Positions 1-9,391 of a stretch of 37,335 bases of DNA are shown in pieces. The notes beneath the pieces were generated by a model that saw only the letters and a program-made list of their open reading frames with translations, made no database searches and was not told the origin of the DNA. This DNA is from CAYMCV01 sp964389005 (lineage in GTDB: Bacteria; Bacillota; Clostridia; Lachnospirales; Lachnospiraceae): assembly GCA_964389005.1 (NCBI GenBank), contig CAYMCV010000009.1, forward strand, positions 1 to 37,335, read 5' to 3'. Made by a program: the position numbers and the translations under genes. Every line of letters starts with the position of its first letter. Within the stretch, counting starts at the first letter, position 1.

Positions 1-228
1 TTGAATAACGGTCTTATCAAATTTTCCGGTGTGGAACTTTTTGCCTGCCATGACCATCAGTTTGTTCAAACCACGGCAAACCGCATCATGGAATTCTTGC
101 CTGACGGTACGATGATTGATAAGATTACCACATATGACGAATATCTCGACAATGATGAATTTGCCAGAAAGAGAACCGTCTACACAGCCAATCGTGAAGA
201 CGATGTTGAAGACTATACAGAAAATTAG
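1..228 (+). CDS. ABC-F family ATPase, C-terminal end (partial)
   Basis: This is the 3' end of a gene that begins before the window. The residues resemble the end of the second ATPase domain of ABC-F proteins: FACHDHQFVQTTANRI matches the H-loop region (usually SHDHQF or SHDRxF), followed by a family-like tail with TYDEYL. ABC-F proteins are soluble tandem ATPases acting at the ribosome. The Walker and signature motifs lie outside the window, so the subfamily and any role in antibiotic resistance cannot be judged. The TTG at base 1 is not a real start. The stop is followed by 48 bases before the next gene. Confidence 0.8.
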   Translation: MNNGLIKFSGVELFACHDHQFVQTTANRIMEFLPDGTMIDKITTYDEYLDNDEFARKRTVYTANREDDVEDYTEN

Positions 229-276
229 TACCGTTGCTCATTGATAGCGAAGGCACTGATATTAACGGAGGTCCCC

Positions 277-1938
277 ATGCGACGAATTGATTTACATGTA
301 CATTCTAACTGTTCCGACGGAACTTATACGCCCAAAGAACTGGTAGATTATGCAATCGCAAAGGGACTTCTTGCATTTGCATTGACGGATCACGACACCA
401 TCGAAGGAATTGCGGAAGCCATTTTATATGCTCGCACAAAGGATATCGAAGTGATTCCCGGAATTGAACTTTCCACCGATTATCACGGAAACGACATTCA
501 CATTCTGGGCCTATACATCGATCCGCTCCGTCCTGCTTTTCGCAATCATCTGACTTCATTTCGCAATTCAAGAGACGAACGTAATCGTAAAATGTGTCAT
601 AATTTACGCACACTTGGCATCGACATTTCCTTGGAGCAATTACAGGAAGCATCTCCCGACGCCGTCATTACGCGCGCGCATTTTGCACGTTTCTTAATCA
701 ATCACAACTATGTCAAAAACATGGCAGAAGCCTTTGATAAATATGTCGGTGATGACTGCCCTTCTTATGTTCACAGAGAAAAAGTCACCCCGGAGGAAGC
801 TGTTCAACTGATTTTATCTGCGGACGGTATTCCCGTTTTGGCTCACCCCATTCTGTATCATTTGCCGCCAACGCAACTGGATGCACTTGTATCTTCCCTA
901 AAAGACTGTGGTCTGATGGGAATCGAAGGGGTGTATAGCGCATATGCGCCCTCCGAAGAGCGCACAATCAAGCGTCTTGCCGCCAAATACAATCTGCTGA
1001 TAACCGGCGGAAGCGATTTTCACGGCGCCAACAAGCCCGGACTAGATCTTGCCGACGGCTATGGAAAACTCTTTGTTCCGGAAGAAATCCTTCACAAAAT
1101 CAAAGAAGTTCATGAAACCATGTCGCACTGTCTTCTCTCTGTCGATATGGACGGGACGTTACTCACCGATGAAAAGAATGTATCAGAAGAAACGTTTTGT
1201 GCATTGAATGATTGCATCAATGCGGGCCACCGTCTTGTAATTTCCACAGGACGCCCCTTCAAAAGTCTCCTGCAATTGGTGGAACAAAATAATCTTTCCT
1301 ATCCGGGATTGATTCTCTCCGCTTTTAACGGAGGATTCATTTGTGATTATGATACCAAAACCGTCCTTCTACAAAAAAGTATCGCCAAAGATGCGGTTCA
1401 TATTATACGTGAACTCGCCCAAGAAGCGCATCTGCATTTCCACGCATATACGCTCGATGAAATCGTATCCGAGCGTGAAACCGAAGAAATGCACTATTAT
1501 TGCTCTTATGTAAAACTGCCGTTTCATGTTGTACCGGACTTGACCGCTCCTTTGCTTCCAAGCCTGTTCAAAGTATTGACAATCGACCTAAACGACCATG
1601 AGAAGCTAGAGCAACTGCGGCAAAAAATTGAACTTTCTTGCGGCGACAGTTTACAATGTGTATTTTCGGATGCTGTTTTTCTTGAGGTTTTGCCCAAAGA
1701 TTCCGGAAAAGGCGAGGCACTCTCTTTCTTGTCCTCCTATCTTTCCGTTCCTCGTTCCAAGACCTATGCATTTGGTGACGCAGAAAACGATATTTCCATG
1801 TTACAAACCGCCGGTCACGGCATTGCCATGAAGAATGCGCCCACAAACGTACAATCGGCCGCCGATATCATTACGGCAGCCGACAATAATCATGATGGTT
1901 TGGTACCCTTCTTTCGTGAACTTACAGAATCGCATTAG
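277..1938 (+). CDS. PHP-domain phosphoesterase fused to Cof-type HAD phosphatase
   Basis: The ATG at 277 is chosen because GGAGGT lies at 267-272; an upstream in-frame TTG at 241 has no such site. Of 553 residues, about 4-275 form a PHP domain (HVHSNCSDG near residue 7, LTDHDT, PGIELS, AHPIL, GGSDFHG), the metal-binding phosphoesterase fold of YciV/RNase AM-type proteins. From about residue 286 a complete Cof-type HAD phosphatase follows: DMDGTLL (motif I), STGRP (motif II), and GDAENDISML near the C terminus (motif III/IV). The two halves are usually separate proteins. Here no stop, frameshift or good ribosome site lies at the junction (about base 1130). Substrates are probably nucleotides or sugar phosphates, but this is inference. 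The TAG stop overlaps the convergent stop of the next gene. Confidence 0.88.
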   Translation: MRRIDLHVHSNCSDGTYTPKELVDYAIAKGLLAFALTDHDTIEGIAEAILYARTKDIEVIPGIELSTDYHGNDIHILGLYIDPLRPAFRNHLTSFRNSRDERNRKMCHNLRTLGIDISLEQLQEASPDAVITRAHFARFLINHNYVKNMAEAFDKYVGDDCPSYVHREKVTPEEAVQLILSADGIPVLAHPILYHLPPTQLDALVSSLKDCGLMGIEGVYSAYAPSEERTIKRLAAKYNLLITGGSDFHGANKPGLDLADGYGKLFVPEEILHKIKEVHETMSHCLLSVDMDGTLLTDEKNVSEETFCALNDCINAGHRLVISTGRPFKSLLQLVEQNNLSYPGLILSAFNGGFICDYDTKTVLLQKSIAKDAVHIIRELAQEAHLHFHAYTLDEIVSERETEEMHYYCSYVKLPFHVVPDLTAPLLPSLFKVLTIDLNDHEKLEQLRQKIELSCGDSLQCVFSDAVFLEVLPKDSGKGEALSFLSSYLSVPRSKTYAFGDAENDISMLQTAGHGIAMKNAPTNVQSAADIITAADNNHDGLVPFFRELTESH

Positions 1939-2195
1939 CCCTCAACAATCAGATACCTTCCGTCTCCGATTTCAAAAACTTCGGAGGCACTCAGTATCTC
2001 CTCTTGATTCATGTGTTCCATATCGATGCCGGACTCGTCAAAATAATCCCACACCTCCTCTTTACTATTGGCAACATAGGCCATGCAATCCTCCAAAAAA
2101 GCCTCAGCCTCGGCTTCCGTTTCGGCCACTGTCTCCGGAAATAATTGTAATTGTTTCGCTAAAAAACACTGTATCACCGCGTCATCATATTCCAT
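1935..2195 (-). CDS. small acidic conserved protein, function unknown
   Basis: An 86-residue, strongly acidic protein with an AAGGAG site just before the ATG. It contains the run ETVAETEAEAEAFLEDC and ends in FEIGDGRYLIVEG. No signal peptide, membrane segment or catalytic motif is visible. It resembles small clostridial proteins sometimes auto-named glyoxalase, but nothing in it supports that activity. It is the last gene of the ppx-ppk-maf run, 37 bases after maf, so it is probably co-transcribed. Its stop overlaps the stop of the convergent PHP-HAD gene by three to four bases, leaving no room for a terminator between them. Confidence 0.7.
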   Translation of the reverse strand: MEYDDAVIQCFLAKQLQLFPETVAETEAEAEAFLEDCMAYVANSKEEVWDYFDESGIDMEHMNQEEILSASEVFEIGDGRYLIVEG

Positions 2196-2232
2196 ATTTT
2201 CTCCTTCCTTCCGATTCCTACGGAAAGTCTAA

Positions 2233-2832
2233 TTAATTAAAACATAATTCGTCAAAAGCAAACCCTTCCTTCGCCAGTTCCCTGCACATTCTCGCCACAG
2301 GAAGTCCAACTACATTTGCGTATTCGCCCTCAATTCCTTTGACATTTATCATAAATCTGCCCTGTATCCCGTAAGCACCTGCTTTGTCCATCGATTCTCC
2401 CGTCTTAATATAAGACTTGATTTGTCTCAAATCCAATGGATAAAACGTTACCTTCGTTACCTCAACAAAGGTATGATAGCGGATTTCTCCATTCATGTAT
2501 ATTCCCAATGTGACACCTGTATAGACCTCATGCGTTCTTCCCTGTAACAATTGAAGCATACGAATCGCATCTGCTTCATCCTTTGGTTTTCCAAGGATTT
2601 CATTGTCTACTGCGACTGTCGTATCCGCACCGATAATGATACAATCACCCTCTTTCGAAATTCGCCCAAAAACTTCTTCCGTTTTATCACGTGACAGTTC
2701 ACATACGATATCTTTTGGTAATATTGATCGCGGATGTTCTTCACCCTGTGCCGCAATGATTTCAAAATCGAAACCGATTCCCTTAAGTAAATCCTTTCTT
2801 CTCGGCGATGCCGATGCCAAAACTATTCTCAT
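2233..2832 (-). CDS. maf: Maf-like nucleotide pyrophosphatase
   Basis: The 199 residues cover a full-length Maf protein. Maf enzymes hydrolyse non-canonical or excess nucleoside triphosphates (dTTP/UTP type) to monophosphates in the cytosol. Visible motifs are ASASPRRKDLL at the N terminus (nucleotide loop), IIGADTTVAVDNEILGKP (metal and base recognition), GRTHEVYTGV and DKAGAYGIQG. The start ATG overlaps the ppk stop in an ATGA arrangement, so translation is probably coupled to ppk. The grouping with polyphosphate genes is consistent with a phosphate/nucleotide salvage theme. The assignment is firm at family level; substrate preference is inferred. Confidence 0.94.
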   Translation of the reverse strand: MRIVLASASPRRKDLLKGIGFDFEIIAAQGEEHPRSILPKDIVCELSRDKTEEVFGRISKEGDCIIIGADTTVAVDNEILGKPKDEADAIRMLQLLQGRTHEVYTGVTLGIYMNGEIRYHTFVEVTKVTFYPLDLRQIKSYIKTGESMDKAGAYGIQGRFMINVKGIEGEYANVVGLPVARMCRELAKEGFAFDELCFN

Positions 2833-4982
2833 AATGTACTCCGTGTTAAATTATTTCCGGTCTCCGGTATGAACACTCTTGCATTCTCCTTCTCTTGTTC
2901 CGCCCGTTTCTTTTCGCTCTCCTGCTCGCAAAAGTATGACTGTGAACCGAACAGTACCTTCCCGCGTTTATCAATCTTTTCGTAACTTCCGTCGGCATTC
3001 ATCACATGTGCTTTCAGATTGTCACGTAATTGGCATTCCAAGATGTCTCGCACACGTTTTTTGAGTTCCGGACGCAAGATCGGAAAGAGTATTTCCACTC
3101 TTCGCTCAAGATTACGCGGCATCCAATCGGCGCTGCTTAAATAGTATTCCGGATTCCCGTCATTTTCAAAGCAATATACACGACTGTGTTCCAAAAAATT
3201 ACCAACAATGGAACGAACCGTAATGTTCTCGCTAATCTTCGGTATCCCGACTTTCAGACAGCAGATGCCTCTGACAATCAAATCTATTGAAACTCCGGCT
3301 GCGGAAGCACGATACAATTCTTCAATGATATCTCTGTCGCATAACGAATTCATCTTGGCAATAATTTGTGCCTTGCGCCCGTTCTCCGCATTTGCACGCT
3401 CTCGACGAATTAATTGAATAAATCGCTCCTTCATCCACAACGGTGCCAGTGAAAGTGCATTCCAGTTCAACGGTTCCGAATACCCGGAAAGCATGTTGAA
3501 TACTGCCGTCGCATCCTCGCCAATCGCCTCGTCACAGGTAAAAAGTCCCATATCCGTATAGAGTTTGGCTGTCGCATCGTTATAATTACCGGTTCCCAAA
3601 TGTACGTATCTGCGAATGCCGTCAGGCTCGTTTCTTACTACGAGCGTAATCTTACTATGTGTTTTGAGGCCGACCAATCCATAGATGACATGGCAACCTG
3701 CTTTTTCAAGTTTTCGCGCCCAAACAATATTGTTTTCTTCATCAAAACGTGCTTTTAACTCCACAAGCACCGAAACCTGCTTGCCGTTTTCGGCCGCCTG
3801 TGCCAGAGCCGCAATAATCGGAGAATTACCGCTGACACGATAAAGCGTCTGTTTAATCGCCAAAACCGCCGGGTCATTGGCTGCCTGACGAATAAACTCC
3901 ACAACAGGTTCAAAACTCTGATACGGATGATGCAGCAATATATCACCGCGTCTAATCGGTGTAAAAACATCCTCATCCTTCGAAAACTCCGAAACCGTTG
4001 CCGGTTGATAAGTCGGAACTTTCAGTTGTTCAAATCCCTTGAGGCCATAAATCTTCATAAAAACGGTTAAGTCAAGCGGTCCATGGATTGAATAGATGTC
4101 TTCCTTTTCGATCATCAATTCTTTTTGAAGAATGGAAAGCAGTTTCTTGTGCATTCCTTCTTCCACTTCCAAACGAATGGCCTTGCCCCATTGCCGCTTC
4201 TTTAATTGCTTCTCGATTTCTTTCAGCAAATCTTCCGCTTCATCTTCTTCGATATCTAAATCTGCATTTCTCATGATTCGAAACGGATGGGCACAGATGA
4301 CATCATAATTCAAGAACAACTTCCTGATGTTGCGCTCAATAATCTCTTCCAGAAGAATAATTTTTACTTCTTTTTCTGCTTTATCGGATGTCGGAATTAC
4401 AACTACACGCTTCAGAACACTTGGAACCTGAACCGTTGCGAATTCCACATCATGGTCTTCTTTTGCTTTGCGAAGCAATGCTCCGATATTCAACGATTTG
4501 TTTCGTATTAACGGAAACGGTCTGGACGAATCCACCGCCATTGGCGTTAGTACCGGATAGACGCTGTCTTCAAAGTACCGGTCGACAAAACGTCCTTCCG
4601 CCTCCGACAAATCCTCGTGATGTTCAATAATGCGAAGACCGTTCTGCAACAACTGCGGCAACAATGATCGATTGTATGTTGAATACTGCAGTGACACGAG
4701 GTCGTGTGTCTTTTTATTGACCGCAATCAACTGTTCCTTCGGTGTCATACCCGCAATATCGGGTTTCTCATAACCGGCTTCCAACATATCCTCGAGTGAA
4801 GCCACGCGAACCATAAAAAACTCATCCAGATTCGATGCGGTTATACTTAGGAATTTTAATCGTTCAAACAGCGGAATACTCTTGTCTCTTGCTTCACTCA
4901 AGATACGCTCGTTAAACTGAATCCAACTCAACTCGCGATTGGTATAATACTCCGTCTTGGTAAAATCTGTCTTGACCTGCAT
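2829..4982 (-). CDS. ppk: polyphosphate kinase 1
   Basis: PPK1 reversibly transfers the gamma phosphate of ATP to polyphosphate. At 717 residues it is normal length. The N domain begins with NRELSWIQFNERIL and ITASNLDEFFMVRVA, both family hallmarks. The catalytic half contains HHPYQSFEPVVEFI, LAIKQTLYR, the ELKARFDEENNI stretch, LKTHSKITLVVR (phosphorylated histidine region), HLGTGNYN and the second conserved histidine in FLEHSRVYCF, followed by SSADWMPRNLERRVE. The start has GGAAGG upstream. Only seven bases separate it from ppx upstream, and it overlaps maf downstream by four bases. Pairing of synthase (ppk) and degrader (ppx) in one operon implies polyphosphate turnover. Confidence 0.97.
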   Translation of the reverse strand: MQVKTDFTKTEYYTNRELSWIQFNERILSEARDKSIPLFERLKFLSITASNLDEFFMVRVASLEDMLEAGYEKPDIAGMTPKEQLIAVNKKTHDLVSLQYSTYNRSLLPQLLQNGLRIIEHHEDLSEAEGRFVDRYFEDSVYPVLTPMAVDSSRPFPLIRNKSLNIGALLRKAKEDHDVEFATVQVPSVLKRVVVIPTSDKAEKEVKIILLEEIIERNIRKLFLNYDVICAHPFRIMRNADLDIEEDEAEDLLKEIEKQLKKRQWGKAIRLEVEEGMHKKLLSILQKELMIEKEDIYSIHGPLDLTVFMKIYGLKGFEQLKVPTYQPATVSEFSKDEDVFTPIRRGDILLHHPYQSFEPVVEFIRQAANDPAVLAIKQTLYRVSGNSPIIAALAQAAENGKQVSVLVELKARFDEENNIVWARKLEKAGCHVIYGLVGLKTHSKITLVVRNEPDGIRRYVHLGTGNYNDATAKLYTDMGLFTCDEAIGEDATAVFNMLSGYSEPLNWNALSLAPLWMKERFIQLIRRERANAENGRKAQIIAKMNSLCDRDIIEELYRASAAGVSIDLIVRGICCLKVGIPKISENITVRSIVGNFLEHSRVYCFENDGNPEYYLSSADWMPRNLERRVEILFPILRPELKKRVRDILECQLRDNLKAHVMNADGSYEKIDKRGKVLFGSQSYFCEQESEKKRAEQEKENARVFIPETGNNLTRSTL

Positions 4983-4989
4983 GTGACTG

Positions 4990-6531
4990 CTACCTTCCTT
5001 TCACTCTCAATACCGGACGAATATGAAATACTTCCTCAAAGAAATGTGCTTTTTTATCAAACAATCCCTGTTCTAACTCCATACTCTCCGTTGTCTCAAC
5101 CGTAATCAATATTTCGGATTCTTTCAAGACAGCCTTAAAATCCGTGAATTTCTGCTGATAACTCCGCGCAATCCCATTTGCAACTCTGAGTATTGCCGTT
5201 AATTTGGCAATGGTCAGATATTCATTCCGCTCCAATTGAGTCTCATTTCCGATTTCATCAAAATATGCAAACTCCAAGTGATTATACTTCACAATATTGG
5301 CTATCATCTCACGTTCCGCATGTGATAATCCGATGATTTCGGTTGCCATGACAATGTGGTATGAGGATTCGCCGACGCCCGAGAGACTGATGAATTTCCC
5401 GCAATCATGAAGAATAGACGCAATCTGAAGGTATAGTCGTTCTCTCTTACCAAGGCCGTGAACCTTCTTCATGCAGTCAAATATCATCAATGCAATTTCT
5501 TCAATACTCTCATTTCTCTTCCTGCTGCCAAGATAACGTTTACTTGTACTCATAGCACACGCTATGATATCCTGCTCGAAATTATGCGCAACGGAAATCA
5601 ATTTGTTCTTCTCCGCATACTCATAAGCCATACCATCACACAACGTAACTCCCGGTGCCCATATCAACTCCGCTTTGAACATACCGACAGCATTCTGAAC
5701 CAATAATCCGGACAATAACAGCAATGGGATATTTTCCTGCGGAATTCCATATTGAGCCGCAATCTCATGGTAATTACTGTTTTTAATCGATTCCATCAGT
5801 TCCATATACTCCGGCGCGGAAATGAATCCCGCCTTATGCGAACTGCAATTTTTATCTTGAAACAGCATGGACACATAATCATCCACAATAATCAAATTCT
5901 TGATTTCGCGGTCTTTGAGATAGAGTTTCTTGAACATTGCGAGTTGATTGCTGACCATCTCCTCCATCAACTTCTCCATATGCCCCGGTTTGGTCGAAAT
6001 ATTGCGAATTCTGTCATAGATGCGTAATACACCAAGACGCATATTCTGTGTCGTTACCAGCGTGTCCTTATCAAAAAGTGAAATTTGTATACTACCGCCG
6101 CCGATGTCTACAATCGCAGTTCCTTTTTCGATGATTTCATTAAACTCGCTTCCTTTGGTCGCAATGGATTTATAATCTAAAAAGCGTTGCTCGGAATTAC
6201 TCAATATATCAATGTGAAGCCCTGTCATATTCTCAATCTGATTCAAAACAATATATCGGTTATAAGTCTCTCGCAGTGCACTTGTTGCATATGCGCGATA
6301 TTCCTGTACACCGTAACTCTTCATGAGTTCTTTGTAATCGAGAAGAACGCGTTTCAATTCCGCGACACGTTCATAGGATAATTTACCGGTGTTATAGGAT
6401 TCTGTCCCGAGATCGATTCTATGGCGGATATAATCAAGTGCTCTGATTCCCTTCCCTCCTGAAATCTCAAATATTTTCATGGAGAGTTCATAGGAACCAA
6501 CATCTATTGCCGCAAATATTTTCACTGCCAT
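4990..6531 (-). CDS. ppx: Ppx/GppA exopolyphosphatase with HD-type C-terminal domain
   Basis: The 513-residue protein starts with the ASKHA phosphatase fold: AAIDVGSYELSMKIFEI (phosphate-1 motif), YATSALRE, SNSEQRFLDY and IVDIGGGSIQISLF (phosphate-2 motif). The C-terminal ~190 residues form an HD-like domain with ILHDCGKFISLSG and a later KYNHLEFAY. This is the usual domain order for exopolyphosphatase/guanosine pentaphosphatase proteins. It hydrolyses terminal phosphate from polyphosphate or pppGpp; which one cannot be decided here. It is the first gene of the ppx-ppk-maf operon, with AAAGGGG before the ATG and a good promoter about 40 bases upstream. Confidence 0.93.
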   Translation of the reverse strand: MAVKIFAAIDVGSYELSMKIFEISGGKGIRALDYIRHRIDLGTESYNTGKLSYERVAELKRVLLDYKELMKSYGVQEYRAYATSALRETYNRYIVLNQIENMTGLHIDILSNSEQRFLDYKSIATKGSEFNEIIEKGTAIVDIGGGSIQISLFDKDTLVTTQNMRLGVLRIYDRIRNISTKPGHMEKLMEEMVSNQLAMFKKLYLKDREIKNLIIVDDYVSMLFQDKNCSSHKAGFISAPEYMELMESIKNSNYHEIAAQYGIPQENIPLLLLSGLLVQNAVGMFKAELIWAPGVTLCDGMAYEYAEKNKLISVAHNFEQDIIACAMSTSKRYLGSRKRNESIEEIALMIFDCMKKVHGLGKRERLYLQIASILHDCGKFISLSGVGESSYHIVMATEIIGLSHAEREMIANIVKYNHLEFAYFDEIGNETQLERNEYLTIAKLTAILRVANGIARSYQQKFTDFKAVLKESEILITVETTESMELEQGLFDKKAHFFEEVFHIRPVLRVKGR

Positions 6532-6567
6532 GTCATATCCCCTTTCTGATTGTGCTTTGACACCTAT

Positions 6568-6596
6568 ATTGTACTGTAGACGATGATTTTTCTCAA
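6568..6596 (-). promoter_or_regulatory. predicted promoter of the ppx-ppk-maf operon
   Basis: On the minus strand, TTGAGA (6596-6591) and TACAAT (6573-6568) are separated by exactly 17 bases, a good sigma-A match. It lies about 36 bases upstream of the ppx start and back-to-back with the promoter of the divergent DUF5050 gene. Confidence 0.65.
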
Positions 6597-6629
6597 CTTC
6601 TTTTTCTGAATTCTGTCATGTCGTTCCGA

Positions 6630-6658
6630 TTGAAAAAAAATGTTGCATTTGCTATACT
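6630..6658 (+). promoter_or_regulatory. predicted promoter of the DUF5050 gene
   Basis: TTGAAA (6630-6635) and TATACT (6653-6658) are 17 bases apart, followed by AGGAGG at 6679-6684 and the ATG at 6692. Spacing and sequence are close to consensus. Confidence 0.7.
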
Positions 6659-6691
6659 TAGGATATCCGAATCCAAGCAGGAGGCATCAAC

Positions 6692-7720
6692 ATGAAGACA
6701 CAGGGGAAGGTTTTGATTGTAATACTGATACTTGCATTGATAATTACTACGGTTTTCATCGTAGATAAAATTACTGACCGTATCCCACCCAATCCGCCGG
6801 AGACTGTCGGGAACACACCCGGAAATCTCTATAACGGCGGTATGTTCTGCGAAGACAGCGACGGTGTCGTTTTTTTTGCCAATCCTTTTGACGAATATAC
6901 CCTGTATCGTATGAATGCCGATGAAACAGACGTCGAACGTATCTTTGCCTCCGGTGTATCACATATCAATGCCGGCGCCGACCACCTATACTTCTATGTT
7001 CATAATTCTTCTTCCGAAACGGGACTCGGTTTTGTCCGCAGAGTTGTCGGTCTCTATCGTTGCACCAAAAAGGGCAAAGACACAACCACATTGTGCCGCG
7101 ACCCTGCAAGTGCACTTACGCTTGTGGGCGATACGATTTATTTGCAACATTACGACACGGAAACCAACACAACGCTTTGGAAATTCAGTACAGACGGCAA
7201 GACTTCCTCCGTCGTATCCAAGAATCCCATCAATCCCAGTTCCTGCACAGACGGCTATCTCTATTATACCGATACCGCCGATACGAGATTCCTGCATCGA
7301 ATGGATACAACCTCCGACAGCGAATCCGTCTTCGTGAAATACGATATGTGGAATCCCATTCGAAAGGATGATTATATCTATTTTATGGATATGCACAACA
7401 ACTACCGACTTTGCCGCTACCATCTTACCGACGAAACACTGGAAGTTCTCTCCGAAGACAGACTTGATATGTTTAATCTCTCAGACGAATATGTGTACTA
7501 CCAAAAGAGTTCCTCCGATGCCCCCGCACTCAAACGTGTTACTTTGGACGGTTCTTCGGAAGAAATCGTCGCCGAGGGCATATATTCTTCCATTGGTATT
7601 ACATCAAGATATGCCTACTTTACAGAGTTCGGTGGCGAATGTATCACCTATCATACGCCGGTAAACGGTGCCATTGCAGTATCCATATTTGATGCCGCCA
7701 TACCGCTCCTAGAGGACTGA
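6692..7720 (+). CDS. membrane-anchored DUF5050-type beta-propeller protein
   Basis: The 342-residue protein begins with a short charged stretch and one hydrophobic helix (about residues 6-24, VLIVILILALIITTVFIV) with no Ala-X-Ala cleavage site, so it is probably a membrane-anchored extracellular protein. The rest is a series of repeats of the type YLYYTDTADTRFLHRMDT, DDYIYFMDMHNNYRLCRY and EYVYYQKSSSDAPALKRV. This is the DUF5050 pattern, related to beta-propeller YWTD repeats. The function is unknown; a sensor or scaffold role on the surface is a guess. It has its own promoter and an AGGAGG site, and its 3' end overlaps the convergent folBK gene by 12 bases. Confidence 0.75.
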   Translation: MKTQGKVLIVILILALIITTVFIVDKITDRIPPNPPETVGNTPGNLYNGGMFCEDSDGVVFFANPFDEYTLYRMNADETDVERIFASGVSHINAGADHLYFYVHNSSSETGLGFVRRVVGLYRCTKKGKDTTTLCRDPASALTLVGDTIYLQHYDTETNTTLWKFSTDGKTSSVVSKNPINPSSCTDGYLYYTDTADTRFLHRMDTTSDSESVFVKYDMWNPIRKDDYIYFMDMHNNYRLCRYHLTDETLEVLSEDRLDMFNLSDEYVYYQKSSSDAPALKRVTLDGSSEEIVAEGIYSSIGITSRYAYFTEFGGECITYHTPVNGAIAVSIFDAAIPLLED

Positions 7721-8545
7721 TGCAACATAGGTTTCTTTGAGACTCGAAAGCATCTTAGAGGCTGTCTTTCCGCTGACGGGATGCTTTTTATATGGGCAAA
7801 TCTGAGCAAGCGGTATCAACACAAAATCCCGATTCTGCATATCTTTATGCGGTATGGTCAAATGTGCATCATCCACTATAAAATCATCATAATAAATAAT
7901 ATCCAAATCCAACGGGCGCGGTCCCCAATGAACACCGCTCGTTCTCCCTGCAACTTCTTCTTCCTGCTTGAGGCGACTCAATAGTTCCTCCGGTGTATAC
8001 AATGTCTCTCCCAAGAACGCACCATTCATAAAATCGGGCTGTTTTACACCGCCGTAAGGTTTGCTTGCAATGATGTCCGAAATACGTGTTATTCTAATCT
8101 GTGTATCTTCCTTCAATCGTAAAAGCGCCTCATCCAGCTGTTTTTGTTTATCGCCAAGGTTGGCACCAAACGCAATCACGATTTCGTGCCACTTTCTTGT
8201 TATGCATACCGATACGGATTGAAAACGTTGTACAATCGGTGCCTCCGGCTTCTCGATTTCGATTGTTACACATCGCAATTGCGAATGGGAAATCAGCAGC
8301 TCTTTTGCAACATACTCTGCTACACTCTCCAGCAATCGAAATTTACGTGAAATCATGAGGCTGTGTATCTGCGCGCACACCGCACCGTAATCAATCGTTA
8401 AATCGAGGTCATCGTTGACACCTGCCTCCTTTAACGACAACGCCAATGTTGCGTTGACATAGAAATTCTGCCCCAGTCGCTGTTCTTCTTCATACACTCC
8501 GTGGTATGCATATACCTGTAAACCTCTGATTCTGATTTCGTCCAT
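7709..8545 (-). CDS. folBK: dihydroneopterin aldolase / HPPK fusion
   Basis: Residues 1-115 are dihydroneopterin aldolase (FolB: IRGLQVYAYHGVYEEEQRLGQ, DLTIDYGAV, LLESVAEYVA, VTIEIEKPEAP). From about residue 121 begins 6-hydroxymethyl-7,8-dihydropterin pyrophosphokinase (FolK: IAFGANLGDKQKQL, WGPRPLDLDIIYYDD, IPHKDMQNRDFVLIPL). The protein thus carries out two successive steps, dihydroneopterin to hydroxymethyl-dihydropterin and its diphosphorylation. FolB-FolK fusions are known in Firmicutes. It is the last gene of the folate operon, 29 bases after folP, with AGAGG before the ATG. Confidence 0.95.
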   Translation of the reverse strand: MDEIRIRGLQVYAYHGVYEEEQRLGQNFYVNATLALSLKEAGVNDDLDLTIDYGAVCAQIHSLMISRKFRLLESVAEYVAKELLISHSQLRCVTIEIEKPEAPIVQRFQSVSVCITRKWHEIVIAFGANLGDKQKQLDEALLRLKEDTQIRITRISDIIASKPYGGVKQPDFMNGAFLGETLYTPEELLSRLKQEEEVAGRTSGVHWGPRPLDLDIIYYDDFIVDDAHLTIPHKDMQNRDFVLIPLAQICPYKKHPVSGKTASKMLSSLKETYVASVL

Positions 8546-8574
8546 AAAAAGCCTCTTTTTCGTTGTTTAATATC

Positions 8575-9387
8575 TCACTCATCAATTGTATTGTTACGTT
8601 TACATGCCTCAGTCATTTGAATTACGCGGACATTCTCTTTTATATCATGTACACGTACAAACGCACAACCTTGCCATACCGCCAGAACCGTCGTCGCAAG
8701 TGTTCCTTCCAGGCATTCCGTCGGTGCTAAGGAAAGTGTTTTGCCGATGACCGATTTGCGCGAAGCACCCAGCAGTATCGGCAATTTCGCTCGGTGTAAT
8801 TCCGAAAGGTGCGAAAGAACTTCTAAATTCTGTTCATAGGTCTTTCCAAATCCGATCCCAGGATCCAAAATCATTCGTTCTCGAGAAACGCCTGCCTCTT
8901 CTGCCTTGCGAATGCATTGTTCCCAATCGCTCATAATATCCCGAATCAAGTCCTGGTACACAGGATGTGCTCTGTTATGCATCAGCACACAGGGAATGTC
9001 GCTCTTGGCCAATACGTCTGCCGTATCTCGTAAGCCCCAAATGTCATTGATCATATCGACACCGTTTTCCACACATGCACGCGCAACCTCTGCCTTGTAT
9101 GTGTCCACGGAAACCGGAATGTCAAAATTGTGTTTGATTTGACACAGTATCGGAAGAACGCGTTTCATTTCCTCCTCCGGTGAAATCGGAACAAAACCCG
9201 GTCGTGTGGACTCGCCTCCGATATCAATGATATCCACGCCCTCGCCAATCATTTCTTCAACCCTGCGCATGGCACAGTCTGTTTGTGTATAGTTACCGCC
9301 GTCAGAAAAGGAATCCGGCGTCACATTCAATATTCCCATCACATAAGTGTGTGTCCCTATATCAAATTCACGATTCCCGATCCTCAT
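8575..9387 (-). CDS. folP: dihydropteroate synthase
   Basis: The 270 residues show the TIM-barrel of dihydropteroate synthase, which joins hydroxymethyl-dihydropterin diphosphate to p-aminobenzoate and is the sulfonamide target. Visible motifs: MGILNVTPDSFSDGG, DIIDIGGESTRPGF, VSVDTYKAEVAR, NDIWGL, LMHNR, ILDPGIGFGKT, LLGASRKSVIG and RVHDIKEN. Four bases separate it from the HD gene upstream. Its ribosome site AAGGG overlaps the end of that gene, suggesting coupled translation. Confidence 0.97.
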   Translation of the reverse strand: MRIGNREFDIGTHTYVMGILNVTPDSFSDGGNYTQTDCAMRRVEEMIGEGVDIIDIGGESTRPGFVPISPEEEMKRVLPILCQIKHNFDIPVSVDTYKAEVARACVENGVDMINDIWGLRDTADVLAKSDIPCVLMHNRAHPVYQDLIRDIMSDWEQCIRKAEEAGVSRERMILDPGIGFGKTYEQNLEVLSHLSELHRAKLPILLGASRKSVIGKTLSLAPTECLEGTLATTVLAVWQGCAFVRVHDIKENVRVIQMTEACKRNNTIDE

Positions 9388-9391
9388 GTAT

